DNA of 64,000 nucleotides from Chryseobacterium sp. JUb7 (GTDB taxonomy: Bacteria > Bacteroidota > Bacteroidia > Flavobacteriales > Weeksellaceae): positions 62,001 to 126,000 of the forward strand of contig NZ_JANUFF010000004.1 of assembly GCF_024806495.1 (NCBI RefSeq), given 5' to 3'. A program made the position numbers and the translations under genes. This document shows, in pieces, positions 16,305-26,500 of the stretch. The number at the start of each line of letters is the position of its first letter. Position 1 is the stretch's first letter. The notes beneath the pieces were generated by a model that saw only the letters and a list, made by a program, of their open reading frames with translations, searched no databases and had not been told where the DNA came from.

Positions 16305-17729
16305 TTAATTCGATTTAGGTTTGTATAATTTATACATCAAAAATAAAAATACCAGCCACACCGGAATCAAAATTACCTGAATTTCCATTCCTGTTATGCT
16401 CATCAGCACTAAAATTAATAATAAAAAAGCAATACAGATATAGTTGGAAACAGGATAAAATATAGAAGGAAACTTTAGCTTAACCCCGGAATTAATATTA
16501 CTTTTTTTGAATTTCAAATGAGTATAACAAATCATCAGCCAATTGATAATCAATGTAGAAACGACTAAAGCCATTAAATATTCGAAAGCTTTTTCCGGAA
16601 CCAGTTTATTAATAATGATACAAATCCCTGCAAAACACGATGAAATCAAAATAGCATTTGTCGGAACGCTGCTTTTATTAAGTTTCGTTAAAAATTTCGG
16701 TGCATTGCCTTGTTGTGCCAATCCGAACAGCATTCGGCTATTGCTGTAAACGCTACTATTATACACCGACAAAGCAGCTGTCAAAACAATTAAATTAAGT
16801 ACATTAGCAATCAAAACATTGAATTGAATTACTTTTCCAAACATGGTAAATTCCAATCCATTTAAATTTTGGAAAACCATAACAAACGGGCTTGTCCCTT
16901 CTGTAATTTCTCTCCACGGGCTTAAGGAAAATAAAATAACCAAAGCTCCGACATAGAAAATCAATATTCTGTAGATCACCTGATTTGTTGCCTTTGGAAT
17001 TGTTTTTTCGGGATTTTTGGCTTCTGCAGCGGTAATTCCTATCAGTTCCAATCCTCCGAATGAAAACATGATCATCGCCATTGCCGAAAAAAGTCCTGAA
17101 TATCCATTAGAATCTTTATTAAAAAAGCCTTTCGGGAAAAAACCGCCGTCATTCCATAAATTGGAAATACCGGCCTTCTCACCTCCCGTTCCGCTTATCA
17201 GCAAATAAATTCCAAAGACAATCATCGCAATAATTGCCACCACTTTGATAATGGAAAACCAAAATTCAGTTTCACCATATACCTTTACAGAAGCCAGATT
17301 AAGAGCATTGATCACAATAAAAAAGAATAAACTTGAAGCCCAAAGCGGAATATCAGGCCACCAAAAATGAACATAATGGCCAATCGCCGTAAGCTCGGCC
17401 ATACTTACTAAAATATAGAGAATCCAATAATTCCAACCGGAAGCAAAACCGGGGAAATTTCCCCAATATTTATAGGCAAAATAACTAAAACTTCCAGAAA
17501 CGGGCTCCTGAACTACCATTTCACCAAGTTGGCGCATAATAAAAAAAGCGATAATACCCGCCAAAGCGTATCCTAAAATAACTGACGGACCAGCCAATAC
17601 TGCAGCAGGACCAATTCCCAGGAAAAGCCCTGTACCAATAGCACCACCAAGAGCTATCAGCTGAATATGCCGATTAGTGAGCCCTCTAACCAGAGAATCT
17701 TTTTGTTCCTCTTTATTTTCGTTGTTCAT
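16305..17729 (-). CDS. Amino-acid permease (APC superfamily, AAT type)
   Basis: This 474-aa protein has about twelve hydrophobic segments. It carries the signature of the AAT family (AroP, ProY, LysP, GabP) at the first helix, NRHIQLIALGGAIGTGLFLG. Further typical patches are GPSVILGYALAGIIAFFIMRQLGEM and FSFGGLELIGITAAEAKNPEKTIP. It imports an amino acid with protons across the inner membrane; specificity cannot be read from sequence. The N-terminus is short, acidic and cytoplasmic. It is monocistronic, with its own terminator. Confidence 0.9.
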   Translation of the reverse strand: MNNENKEEQKDSLVRGLTNRHIQLIALGGAIGTGLFLGIGPAAVLAGPSVILGYALAGIIAFFIMRQLGEMVVQEPVSGSFSYFAYKYWGNFPGFASGWNYWILYILVSMAELTAIGHYVHFWWPDIPLWASSLFFFIVINALNLASVKVYGETEFWFSIIKVVAIIAMIVFGIYLLISGTGGEKAGISNLWNDGGFFPKGFFNKDSNGYSGLFSAMAMIMFSFGGLELIGITAAEAKNPEKTIPKATNQVIYRILIFYVGALVILFSLSPWREITEGTSPFVMVFQNLNGLEFTMFGKVIQFNVLIANVLNLIVLTAALSVYNSSVYSNSRMLFGLAQQGNAPKFLTKLNKSSVPTNAILISSCFAGICIIINKLVPEKAFEYLMALVVSTLIINWLMICYTHLKFKKSNINSGVKLKFPSIFYPVSNYICIAFLLLILVLMSITGMEIQVILIPVWLVFLFLMYKLYKPKSN

Positions 17730-17915
17730 AGAATGAAAAATATGGACCTAAATATATAAAAACTTTCGGTCCTTATTTTATGGAATGCTTTATAAAAGTT
17801 GATGAACAGAGTGAATAATTTTCATCCTTGACAAACATTTAACAAAGAAATTAAACTTAATAGTCTATTCATATTCCATTAATACTAATATCCTAATCTT
17901 GCAAAAATTTTTACA

Positions 17916-19259
17916 ATGAAAAAAATATTCCTTTTTCTTGCACTGGCAACGGGATTAGCGAAAGCTCAAAACAATTCCGACCATGTCGTTTTAATAAGTA
18001 TTGACGGTTTAAGACCTGAGTTTTATCTGAGTCCTGAATGGTCGATGGTAAACCTGAGACAAATGATGAAAAAAGGGGCTTACGCCAATGGAGTGCGCGG
18101 TTCATTTCCAACAGTTACCTACCCATCTCACACGACAATCGTAAGCGGAGTTTTACCAGCGAAACATGGAATTTACTATAATACTCCGGTTCAGCCTTTG
18201 GGAATTACCGGAGAATGGTTTTGGTTTTACAAGGACATCAAGGTGCCTACAATTTTCAGTGCTGCAAAAGAAGCGGGACTTACAACTGCCGGGGTGAGCT
18301 GGCCGGTAACAGTAGGTGCTCCCATTACCTACAATTTACCGGAATACGTTTATCTTCCGAAGAATAAAGGTGAGAAAAAAGATGAAGTAAAAGCGATGAG
18401 CTTAGAATCGACCCCAAAAGAACTTTTTCAGGAAGTTGAAGATTATGCAGTAGGAAAATTCGGAGAATATGGTGCAAGCTTAGATTATGCGGTAACAGAT
18501 CAGAACAAAGCAAGAATGGCTGCTTATATTCTGAAAAGATACAAACCCTCATTTTTAGCACTTCATATTGCTGCCACCGATCATTTTGAACATGAAGAAG
18601 GCAGAGACGGGGATAAAGTTCGTTCTGCTGTAGCAGGGGCAGACGTAGCTATTAAAACGCTTATTGATGCTGCCACTGCAGCAGGAATTGGAGAAAATAC
18701 GACATTTATTATAACAGGAGATCATGGCTTTGTGGATATTCATACTCAGTTTAATCCCAATGTTATGCTTGCAAAAGCCGGATTATACAACAATGATAAA
18801 AAAGAAGACTGGAAAGCTTACTTTCAGGCAAGTGGAGGTTCCGCCTTTTTGCATTTAAAAAATCCTAATGATAAAGCCACATTAAATAAAGTAAATGATC
18901 TTCTTAACAATCTTCCTGATGGATACAAAAAACTCTTTCACGTTTTGAATAAGCAACAGGTCGCAGATGCCCAGGGAGATCCGACCGCATCACTGGCACT
19001 GGCAGCATATCAGGGAGTAAGTTTCGGAGCGACAGCTGCCGGAGAATTATTAAAGGCAACAGACGGAGGAACACATGGATACTTGCCTACGGATTTTAAA
19101 GAAATTCAGACAGGATTCGTTGCTTTTGGTAAAAATATTAAACAAGGAACGGTTTTACCTTTAATGGGACAGGAAGATATCGCTCCTTTAATTGCTTATT
19201 TATTAAAACTTAATTTAAAAACAGACGGAGTTCTTTATCCCGGATTGCTGAAGAAATAA
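17916..19259 (+). CDS. Secreted NPP-type phosphodiesterase/alkaline phosphatase-superfamily protein
   Basis: This 447-aa protein has a signal peptide (cleavage after LAKAQ, about residue 18). Metal-site motifs of nucleotide pyrophosphatase/phosphodiesterases are seen: SIDGLRPEF with the first metal Asp, SFPTVTYPSHTTIVSG with the nucleophile Thr68, HIAATDHFEH and ITGDHGF, plus the distal GGTHGY. Family enzymes hydrolyse phosphodiester or pyrophosphate bonds of nucleotides or lipids in the periplasm using two zinc ions. The substrate is not determined. It is monocistronic. Confidence 0.9.
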   Translation: MKKIFLFLALATGLAKAQNNSDHVVLISIDGLRPEFYLSPEWSMVNLRQMMKKGAYANGVRGSFPTVTYPSHTTIVSGVLPAKHGIYYNTPVQPLGITGEWFWFYKDIKVPTIFSAAKEAGLTTAGVSWPVTVGAPITYNLPEYVYLPKNKGEKKDEVKAMSLESTPKELFQEVEDYAVGKFGEYGASLDYAVTDQNKARMAAYILKRYKPSFLALHIAATDHFEHEEGRDGDKVRSAVAGADVAIKTLIDAATAAGIGENTTFIITGDHGFVDIHTQFNPNVMLAKAGLYNNDKKEDWKAYFQASGGSAFLHLKNPNDKATLNKVNDLLNNLPDGYKKLFHVLNKQQVADAQGDPTASLALAAYQGVSFGATAAGELLKATDGGTHGYLPTDFKEIQTGFVAFGKNIKQGTVLPLMGQEDIAPLIAYLLKLNLKTDGVLYPGLLKK

Positions 19260-19399
19260 AGTACAAGAACTAATATAATGGAAGCTGAAAGTTATCCTTG
19301 CCAAGTTTTTTATGCGTTTCAAATTGTTTTATAGTAGTAGTTGGTGAATCGCAAAAGACATAAAATTTCAACTCGATATAACTTTTAAAATAAAAAAAA

Positions 19400-19421
19400 C
19401 TTCAACAAGCTCAGTGCGATA
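19400..19421. repeat. Short dispersed repeat, copy 1
   Basis: CTTCAACAAGCTCAGTGCGA plus two bases. It matches the element at 42761-42782 at 16 of 22 positions, with an identical GCTCAG core. Similar CTTCGACAAGCTCAG sequences are familiar as dispersed intergenic elements in Bacteroidota (from memory, not searched). Confidence 0.45.
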
Positions 19422-19534
19422 GGATACTTATCAACAAAAAATTATATTCAATTAATTCTATAGAAAACAAATTTGTGTCTTTGTGATTAATTCGTAAAAT
19501 ATTCTGGTCTAAATTAAAAGCATATTTTAAAAAT

Positions 19535-19565
19535 GAAAGGCTGTCTCATGATGAAACAGCCTTTC
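19535..19565. terminator. Terminator between phosphodiesterase and XRE genes
   Basis: GAAAGGCTGT pairs with ACAGCCTTTC over 10 bp around an 11-nt loop, with T-rich sequence on both outer sides. It lies 25 bp from the end of the minus-strand XRE gene and is its likely terminator. Confidence 0.75.
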
Positions 19566-19589
19566 TTGATTTTATATCTAACAAAAAAT

Positions 19590-19883
19590 TTACAAATACT
19601 CTTTTGGGATAGCAATATCATTCTTTTTCATATACTCTACAAGATCATGGTATTTATTTTCATATTCATTGTTCCCGCATTTGTGCGAAATACTGCAGAT
19701 TTCCGAAGGTTTAATTTCCAAAATAGCAGATATTTTAGTTAATATATCCAGATTAATCTTCACTTTGGAGTTTTCAATATCAGAATATGCTTTCTGAGAA
19801 ATTCCCATCTCAAATGCCATATATTCCTGGGTAAAATCCTTATTTCTTCTGATTTTCCTAATATTTTGACTACATATTTTCAT
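19590..19883 (-). CDS. XRE-family HTH regulator (97 aa)
   Basis: A single HTH_3 domain fills residues 5-65 (IRRNKDFTQEYMAFEMGISQKAYSDIENSK), followed by a short C-terminal helix. There is no sensor or enzyme domain. It is oriented away from ccoNO, sharing a 194-bp divergent region. Direct repeats just upstream of its start suggest autoregulation. Whether it also acts on ccoNO is only a positional guess. It is a different subfamily from the 127-aa XRE protein at 9703, which has a coiled-coil tail. Confidence 0.85.
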   Translation of the reverse strand: MKICSQNIRKIRRNKDFTQEYMAFEMGISQKAYSDIENSKVKINLDILTKISAILEIKPSEICSISHKCGNNEYENKYHDLVEYMKKNDIAIPKEYL

Positions 19884-19890
19884 TGTGTTT

Positions 19891-19921
19891 ATTTTAGAAG
19901 TTTTCGGTATATTTTAGAAGT
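19891..19921 (-). promoter_or_regulatory. Direct-repeat operator candidate upstream of the 97-aa XRE gene
   Basis: ATTTTAGAAGT occurs at 19891-19901 and 19911-19921, exactly 20 bp apart (two helical turns). It lies between the gene start (19883) and its -7 box (19940-19947), in the expected leader region. Confidence 0.45.
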
Positions 19922-19939
19922 ATATCTATTAGACTTACA

Positions 19940-19947
19940 CAAAGTTA
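19940..19947 (-). promoter_or_regulatory. -7 promoter box of the 97-aa XRE gene
   Basis: The minus strand reads TAACTTTG, an exact TAnnTTTG match, 56 bp before the start codon. It faces away from the box at 19953-19960, with only 5 bp between them. Confidence 0.45.
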
Positions 19948-19952
19948 GTGAA

Positions 19953-19960
19953 TACCTTTG
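19953..19960 (+). promoter_or_regulatory. -7 promoter box candidate for ccoNO
   Basis: TACCTTTG is an exact TAnnTTTG match, 117 bp upstream of the ccoNO start. It implies a leader of about 110 nt. No FNR-type TTGAT-N4-ATCAA site was found in the gap. Confidence 0.4.
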
Positions 19961-20077
19961 GCAAAACATTATTACGCTACATGATATTTATTTTTTATCA
20001 ACATTTAAGTTAAAAAAATATTTTAAAATTTTTGTTTTAAAGAAAAATATCACTTCAGTACAACAACTATTGGAATT

Positions 20078-22357
20078 ATGGAGACGCAGAAATTTAGTTA
20101 TGACAATAATATTGTCAAGGCATTCCTCTATGCTACAATTGCATTTGGTCTTGTGGGGTTTTTATTAGGTCTTACGGCAGCACTGATGCTTTTTTATCCC
20201 GAGCTTCCTGAATTTTTATTCGGAACAGACGATACCACCATCAAAAGTCTGTCTTCGGGTAATATTCAGGGTCTGATTAATACACAGGGTGCATTAGGCT
20301 TCGGAAGAATAAGAATGCTCCATACCAGTGCGGTTATTTTTGCGTTCGTCTGTAATTCCTTTTTCTGTGGTGCTTATTACAGCATGCAGAGATTACTGAA
20401 AACAAGAATGTACAGTGATACCCTTTCCTGGATTCATTTCTGGACATGGCAGATCATGATTATTTCTGTAGTGATCACTTTCTTAATGGGAATTAACACT
20501 TCAAAAGAATATGCAGAGCACGAATGGCCTATTGATATTCTGATTACCATCTCATGGGTTGTTTTTGGGATCAATATGTTCGGAACCATTGCCAAGAGAA
20601 GAGTAAGACATTTGTATGTAGCCATCTGGTTTTTTATCGGAACCTGGATTGCAGTGGCAATGCTTCATATATTTAATAATCTCGAAGTTCCGTTATCATT
20701 CACAAGCTGGAAATCCTACTCCATCTATGCAGGAGCAAAAGATGCTCTGGTACAGTGGTGGTATGGTCACAATGCAGTCGCTTTCGTATTGACAACGCCA
20801 GTTCTTGGTCTGATGTATTATTTCTTACCAAAAGCAGCAGACAGACCTGTATTTTCATATAAATTATCCATTATTCACTTCTGGTCTCTGATCTTCGTTT
20901 ACCTTTGGGCGGGGCCGCATCACTTACAGTATACTGCTTTGCCGGCTTGGGCTCAGGCAGTGGGGACAGGCTTCTCTATTATGCTGATTGCACCCTCATG
21001 GGGAGGAATGCTGAACGGTCTTCTTACCTTAAGAGGTGCCTGGGATAAAGTAAGAGAAAACCCCATCTTAAAGTTCTTTGTAGTCGCCGTAACCTGCTAT
21101 GGAATGGCCACTTTTGAAGGACCTCTATTAGCAACAAAATCATTAAATAAAATCGGGCATTACACAGACTGGGTAATCGGTCACGTACATTTGGGAGCAT
21201 TGGGATGGAATGGTTTCATGGCCTTTGGCGTAGTGTATTATTTAATTCCTGTGATGTGGAGAACTGAACTTTGGTCTAAAAAACTGGCGAACTGGCATTT
21301 CTGGCTGGGAACTTTAGGAATTATTTTCTATGCCGTACCTATGTATATTTCAGGATTCACACAGGGGCTCATGTGGAAACAGTTCAATCCGGACGGAACT
21401 TTATTATGGAAAAACTGGTTAGACACTGTCACTGCTATTATTCCTTATTTCAAAATGAGATTTTTAGGAGGTGTTCTTTATCTTTCAGGAGCTGTTTTAA
21501 TGGTAGTGAATGTCATTAAAACCATCAGACAAGGCTCATTCCAGAAAAATGTTCCTGCAGAAGCACCCGCTTTAGCCAATATCGGAAGTGTAAGGAAAGA
21601 AGGAGAAGGGGTCCATCTCTGGATCGAAAGAACTCCAAAATTATTATCAATATTAGCTTTTATAACCATAGCGATCGGCGGTCTGGTGGAAATTATTCCG
21701 ACCTTAACCTTAAAACAAAGTGTACCAACCATTTCTGCAGTAAAACCTTATTCACCACTGGAACTGGAAGGAAGAGATCTGTATATCCGTGAAGGCTGTA
21801 ACTCCTGCCATTCGCAAATGATACGACCTTTCAGGGATGAGATTGTAAGATTCGAAGGAAAAAACGGGCAATATTCCAAAGCTGGAGAGTTCATTTACGA
21901 CAGACCGTTCCTTTGGGGATCAAAAAGAACAGGTCCTGATCTTCACCGAGAGGGAGGTAGAAACCCGGATTCATGGCACTTCAAACATATGTACAACCCA
22001 AGAATTACGTCTGCAGGATCTATTATGCCACGTTTTCCATGGCTGATTACCAATAAGCTGAACAGAACACAAATGGTTGACAAAATGAAACTAATGAAAA
22101 ACTATTTTGATGTTCCGTACACCAAAGCTGAGATAGATTCTGCCAACCAATGGGCAGACAGCCAGTCTAAAGCCATTGTACAAAGAATTTATTCTGAAGC
22201 TGCAGATGTAAAAGAGCAGCTAGAAAAAGACAGATCTGCAAAAGGAGCATCATTTGTTCCGCTTGAACAAAGAGAAATTGTAGCCATGATCGCTTACCTG
22301 CAGAGACTGGGTACAGATATTAAAACAACACAAATTCAAACTGCAAGTGCTGATTAA
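20078..22357 (+). CDS. ccoN: cbb3-type cytochrome c oxidase, fused CcoN-CcoO subunits
   Basis: Residues 1-480 are a multi-helix CcoN subunit with haem and CuB ligands: the His in RMLHTSAV, WWYGHNAVAF, AGPHHLQYTA and GHVHLGALGWNGF. Residues 530-759 are a membrane-anchored CcoO with one c-type haem site, C574-N-S-C577-H578, and the axial Met in SIMPRFPW. The fusion is normal for Bacteroidota. The enzyme reduces O2 to water with high affinity and pumps protons. ccoP follows at 18 bp. The ccoS, ccoG and ccoH assembly genes usually found near are absent here. Confidence 0.95.
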   Translation: METQKFSYDNNIVKAFLYATIAFGLVGFLLGLTAALMLFYPELPEFLFGTDDTTIKSLSSGNIQGLINTQGALGFGRIRMLHTSAVIFAFVCNSFFCGAYYSMQRLLKTRMYSDTLSWIHFWTWQIMIISVVITFLMGINTSKEYAEHEWPIDILITISWVVFGINMFGTIAKRRVRHLYVAIWFFIGTWIAVAMLHIFNNLEVPLSFTSWKSYSIYAGAKDALVQWWYGHNAVAFVLTTPVLGLMYYFLPKAADRPVFSYKLSIIHFWSLIFVYLWAGPHHLQYTALPAWAQAVGTGFSIMLIAPSWGGMLNGLLTLRGAWDKVRENPILKFFVVAVTCYGMATFEGPLLATKSLNKIGHYTDWVIGHVHLGALGWNGFMAFGVVYYLIPVMWRTELWSKKLANWHFWLGTLGIIFYAVPMYISGFTQGLMWKQFNPDGTLLWKNWLDTVTAIIPYFKMRFLGGVLYLSGAVLMVVNVIKTIRQGSFQKNVPAEAPALANIGSVRKEGEGVHLWIERTPKLLSILAFITIAIGGLVEIIPTLTLKQSVPTISAVKPYSPLELEGRDLYIREGCNSCHSQMIRPFRDEIVRFEGKNGQYSKAGEFIYDRPFLWGSKRTGPDLHREGGRNPDSWHFKHMYNPRITSAGSIMPRFPWLITNKLNRTQMVDKMKLMKNYFDVPYTKAEIDSANQWADSQSKAIVQRIYSEAADVKEQLEKDRSAKGASFVPLEQREIVAMIAYLQRLGTDIKTTQIQTASAD

Positions 22358-22374
22358 TTTAAATTGACAGACAA

Positions 22375-23262
22375 ATGAAAACGAGAACCCCATTATTCAT
22401 CTATATCGCTGTAACAATAGGTTTAACTATTCTAGCATTCGAAATGTTTGCGCACGATACCGCTTATTTTTCATCACCTTTTTTCTGGGGGCTGATCCTT
22501 ATCACCATCATTCTGCTCTTCATCATGAACTCCATCGGGGATTTGATTGAGAATGAAAACTTCAGAAAATTATCCGAAGAGGAAAAGAATATATTTCTGG
22601 AAGAGAAAGATACCCCGTATTTTCAGAAACTCTGGAATTCGGCTTTCAAAAAGCAGTCTGCCACTGAAGAAAAAGATATTTTGATTGATCACGGTTTCGA
22701 TGGAATTACAGAATTAGACAACTCTTTGCCCAAATGGTGGATCGGTCTGTTCTATTTCGGATGTATATTCTGTGTGGTTTATTTAACAGCCTTTGCCTTC
22801 ACCGATTATGCACATCCTGAAGCTGAACTTACTCATGAAACGAAAACAATGCTGGCTTCCATTGAAGAATATGAGAAAAATGCTCCGCAGATCAACCTTG
22901 AAAATGCCAAATATAGCGCAGACAATATCGCCGAGGGTCAGGAATTATTCAAAACCAATTGCGTAACCTGCCATGGAGACGGTGGAAAAGGAGGAATAGG
23001 CCCCAATTTGACAGACACCCATTGGATCAATCATAAAGAAAAAAGTTTATTCAAAAATGTGTTCTGGATGCTTGAAAACGGTTCTCCAAATAACCCTACC
23101 ATGAGACCTTTCATTAAAGAAGGTACTATCACTGGGCGGGATGCCGAAAAAATAGCCGCTTACATTTATCATATCAATCAGGAAACAGCTCCTATTACTC
23201 AAGCTCAGGGCGGTGCCGCTCCTCAGGGCGAAGAAATAAAATGGGAAAACGGAAACGATTAA
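22375..23262 (+). CDS. ccoP: cbb3-type cytochrome c oxidase subunit III (CcoP)
   Basis: This 295-aa protein has an N-terminal helical pair (about residues 7-24 and 33-55) and a third hydrophobic segment at about 120-145. A periplasmic cytochrome c domain carries one haem motif, C196-V-T-C199-H200. Proteobacterial CcoP has two haems; single-haem forms are usual in Bacteroidota. It feeds electrons from soluble cytochromes to CcoO/CcoN. The C-terminus is Gly/Ala/Gln-rich. It is co-transcribed with ccoNO. Confidence 0.93.
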   Translation: MKTRTPLFIYIAVTIGLTILAFEMFAHDTAYFSSPFFWGLILITIILLFIMNSIGDLIENENFRKLSEEEKNIFLEEKDTPYFQKLWNSAFKKQSATEEKDILIDHGFDGITELDNSLPKWWIGLFYFGCIFCVVYLTAFAFTDYAHPEAELTHETKTMLASIEEYEKNAPQINLENAKYSADNIAEGQELFKTNCVTCHGDGGKGGIGPNLTDTHWINHKEKSLFKNVFWMLENGSPNNPTMRPFIKEGTITGRDAEKIAAYIYHINQETAPITQAQGGAAPQGEEIKWENGND

Positions 23263-23560
23263 AAAAATTTATTATCTCAAGTATATGCCTGCCCCCTTTG
23301 AAAAACTGAACTAACATTTGAACTTTCATTTTTGCATCCACCTTTTCAACTATTTAAAAATGAGATCAAAGGGGGCATTTTAAAAACAAAAAAATCCAGG
23401 CTTTGACTGTCTTCATCAACTGATTCACTTGACTATTCACTAAACTAAATTCCATAATAGGCAGTCAAGGCAGGATTTTTGTATTCACTTGTGGTAACCA
23501 TAATAAAGAATTAATCTCTAATGATAAATGATTTATTATCTTTGTTAAAACCACCCACAT
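23263..23560. other. Intergenic region with two long-loop inverted repeats
   Basis: No gene is seen. A perfect 12-bp inverted repeat (TGCCCCCTTTGA at 23290-23301 and its complement at 23366-23377) encloses 64 nt. A second, imperfect pair (23391-23409 with 23462-23479) encloses 52 nt. The region ends with the -7 box of tamB. Confidence 0.65.
23537..23544 (+). promoter_or_regulatory. -7 promoter box of the tamB-tamL-brkB operon
   Basis: TATCTTTG is an exact consensus match 17 bp before the TTG start at 23561, giving a leader of only about 10 nt. Confidence 0.55.
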
Positions 23561-26500
23561 TTGAAACTAAAAATTAATAAAAGAAAACTCCTGAGGCGAT
23601 CTGCAATAACCGTTATTTCTATATTGGTTTTTCTGATCCTGCTTATATTCAGCTTAAGACTTCCTGTTGTTCAGAATTTCATTAAAGACAAATTAGTCGT
23701 TTATTTAGAGAAAAAAATTAAAACAAAAGTAAGCCTTGAAAGGGTTTACATAGGATTTCCAAACAGTCTTGTTATGGAAAATCTCTATTTAAAAGGACAG
23801 GATATCGATACCCTGCTGGCTGTAAAAAAACTGGACGTCGGTTTAAATATGCTTAAACTGATCAACTCCACTGCAGACATCACTTCAGTAGATCTTGAGG
23901 GGGCGAGAGCCAATGTTGTAAGAAAAAAAGACGGCAAATTTAATTTCGACTATATCATCGATGCATTTGCAACCAGTGATAAAGAAGAAAGCCCGTCTAA
24001 ACCTTTTATTATTTCTCTGGATAAAATTAAGCTAAAAGATATTGGGGTTACTTTTAATGATCAACAATCAAGAAACGACATTAAATTATATTTCAAATCC
24101 TTTGATACAAGGGTCAAAACTTTCGATTTAAGCAACAATAAATACGCTGTCAATGATATTAATCTTGACGGATTAAAACTAAAACTGAAACAGGATCTTG
24201 TAGAAGAAGTTTCTAAAAAGGTAGAGAAAAAAGTAGATTCTTTAAATAATCAGAAACCGATGCAGATTGGTTTGAGAGGAATTAAACTGACGAATTTCGA
24301 TATCGACTACGGTGATGACAATACCAAAACTTTCGCTAAGGTTTTATTTAAAGAATTAAGCACTAAAGTCAACAAGCTTGACCTTGAAAACAATGCTTAC
24401 AATGTGGCCAATGTTTTCCTTTCGGGAGCAGATATCAATGCCAACCTCTATCTTCCGGCTCAGAATGCCAATCCGAAAAACCCAAAAGAAGAACCTGAAG
24501 TTTCAAAAAATTCTGACAAAGAAAAAGCGATGCAGCTTCTTCTTGGGAAATTGGTTTTAAATGATGTAAAAGTAGCCTATAATAACACGGCCATTGCCCC
24601 TACAAAACAGGGAATGGACTTCAATCACATGAATTTTTCGAAGATGAATGTGGAAGTAAGAAGTTTCAAAATGCAGGATAATACTTTTGCAGGAACCGTT
24701 AATTCCGCAGAAATTCAGGAAGCACGAGGTCTGAATATCCAAAAGTTCAACACAGATTTCGTATATGGCGATAAAGAAGCCTATCTGAAAGATCTTTATC
24801 TTCAGACTCCAAAAACACTTTTACGTAATGAGGTTATTTTAAATTATAATTCTATTGATCAATTAACTTCAAATCCGGGGGCCGTAAAAATTTCTGCTAA
24901 TATTAAAGATTCAAGAATTGGTTTTGCTGATATTTTAAATCTTGTTCCGACTTTAAAGAGTACAGTTCCTTTCAACAAATATCCCAATGCTATTTTAAAT
25001 GTTAACGCCGATGTCAAAGGAAGCGTTAATGATTTATTGATAAATAATCTTAAGGTTTCTGGCCTTGATCAGCTGAGGGCCGCAGCATCAGGAAGAATTA
25101 AAAATGCGATGAATCCTGATAACCTGTATTATGATTTAAGAATTGCAGAACTATCATCTTCGGCAAAAACTATTTTCAATTTAGTTCCTAAAAACACTAT
25201 TCCTTCAAATATTTCTCTGCCATCACATATGAGTGTCAAAGGAACAGCTAAAGGAACCACAAAGATGGTTAATACCAATCTTAACCTATATTCTACGCTG
25301 GGAAATGCCGCTGTTATCGCTAATGTTGACATGCGCAGAAAAAATCACGAATTATATGATGTAAAGGCCAATCTTCAGGGTTTGCAGATCGGAAAAATCA
25401 TTCAGAATAAAGATATAGGACCTATCAGTGCACAAATTGCAGCTAAAGGAGAAAGTTTCGATTTTAAAAATGCAAAAGCAGACCTCAAAGGACATGTCGC
25501 ATCGGCTGTCTACAAAGGTTACCGCTATCAGAATATGAATCTGACAGGGAAAATCAATCGTGGTGCGTATAATATTGTTCTGGACTCAAAAGATCCGAAC
25601 GCCAGCTTACTGTTAACTGCTTCCGGAGTCTATGACGAAAAAAATCCTACTGTTAAGGTTAGCGGGGAAGTTATCAAACTGGATGTCAATAAACTCGGAT
25701 TCTATGAAAAACCTATGATTATTGCGGGAAAAATTGATGGTGATTTCACAAGTTTAGATCCTGATCATTTGAATGGCTATCTGAATCTTAAAGATTTTGC
25801 ATTCTCAGATACCAAAGAAGTATATCCTGTTCAGGAACTGAATTTAAAAGCTCGTTCAACGAATGATTCCACACAGATTATTTTCAATTCTCAGGTTGCA
25901 GATGTAGAACTTACCGGAAAATATAAACTGACGCAGATTTTTGGTTCTCTGGCGCAGACCGTCAACCAGTATTATCAGTTTCAAAAGCCGGATAAAAGCC
26001 AAAAAATTGAAGCCGGGCAGTTTTTCACATTTAATGCAAAGATTAAAAATGATGATATCATCAGAAAATTTGTTCCGGATCTGAAAAGTTTTGAAACCAT
26101 TAATTTAGTAGGAAACTATGATGCCGATTCCCAAAAAATTGAAGTAAACGGACAGATTCCTCAACTCCTGTACGGTGAAAACACCATTGAGAATGCTTCA
26201 TTAAAAATTACGAATGAAAACCAGGCTTTACAATATGCCCTAAATGTGGCAGCTTTGAAAAGTTCCAGTTTTGCTTTAAATAAAATTGACATTAATGGTG
26301 ATGTTGCCAATAACATTATCAATTATAATGTCACCACAAAAGATGAAAAAGATGCTACCCAATTCTTAATTGCAGGGAATGCCAAATCATTGAATGATAT
26401 CACAGAAATTTCGTTAAATCCAAATGGTTTAAAATTAAATTATACAGACTGGGCGGTTGCTGAAAACAATAAAATTCAGATCAGTGACAAAGGAATTCTG

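Larger units (their letters stand above)
19260..19589. other. Gap without a gene after the phosphodiesterase
   Basis: No coding frame is convincing. The stretch holds a degenerate copy of a short dispersed repeat (19400-19421) and a hairpin at 19535-19565. The rest is AT-rich sequence with stop codons in all frames. Confidence 0.6.

Noticed and set aside
19985..20077. FNR/CRP-type palindrome upstream of ccoNO
   Set aside because: Only a half site-like ATCAA is present, with no properly spaced partner.
19866..20168. 100-codon plus-strand frame upstream of and into ccoNO
   Set aside because: It overlaps the ccoNO start in another frame, covers the XRE operator repeats and promoter boxes, and has a composition typical of AT-rich non-coding sequence.
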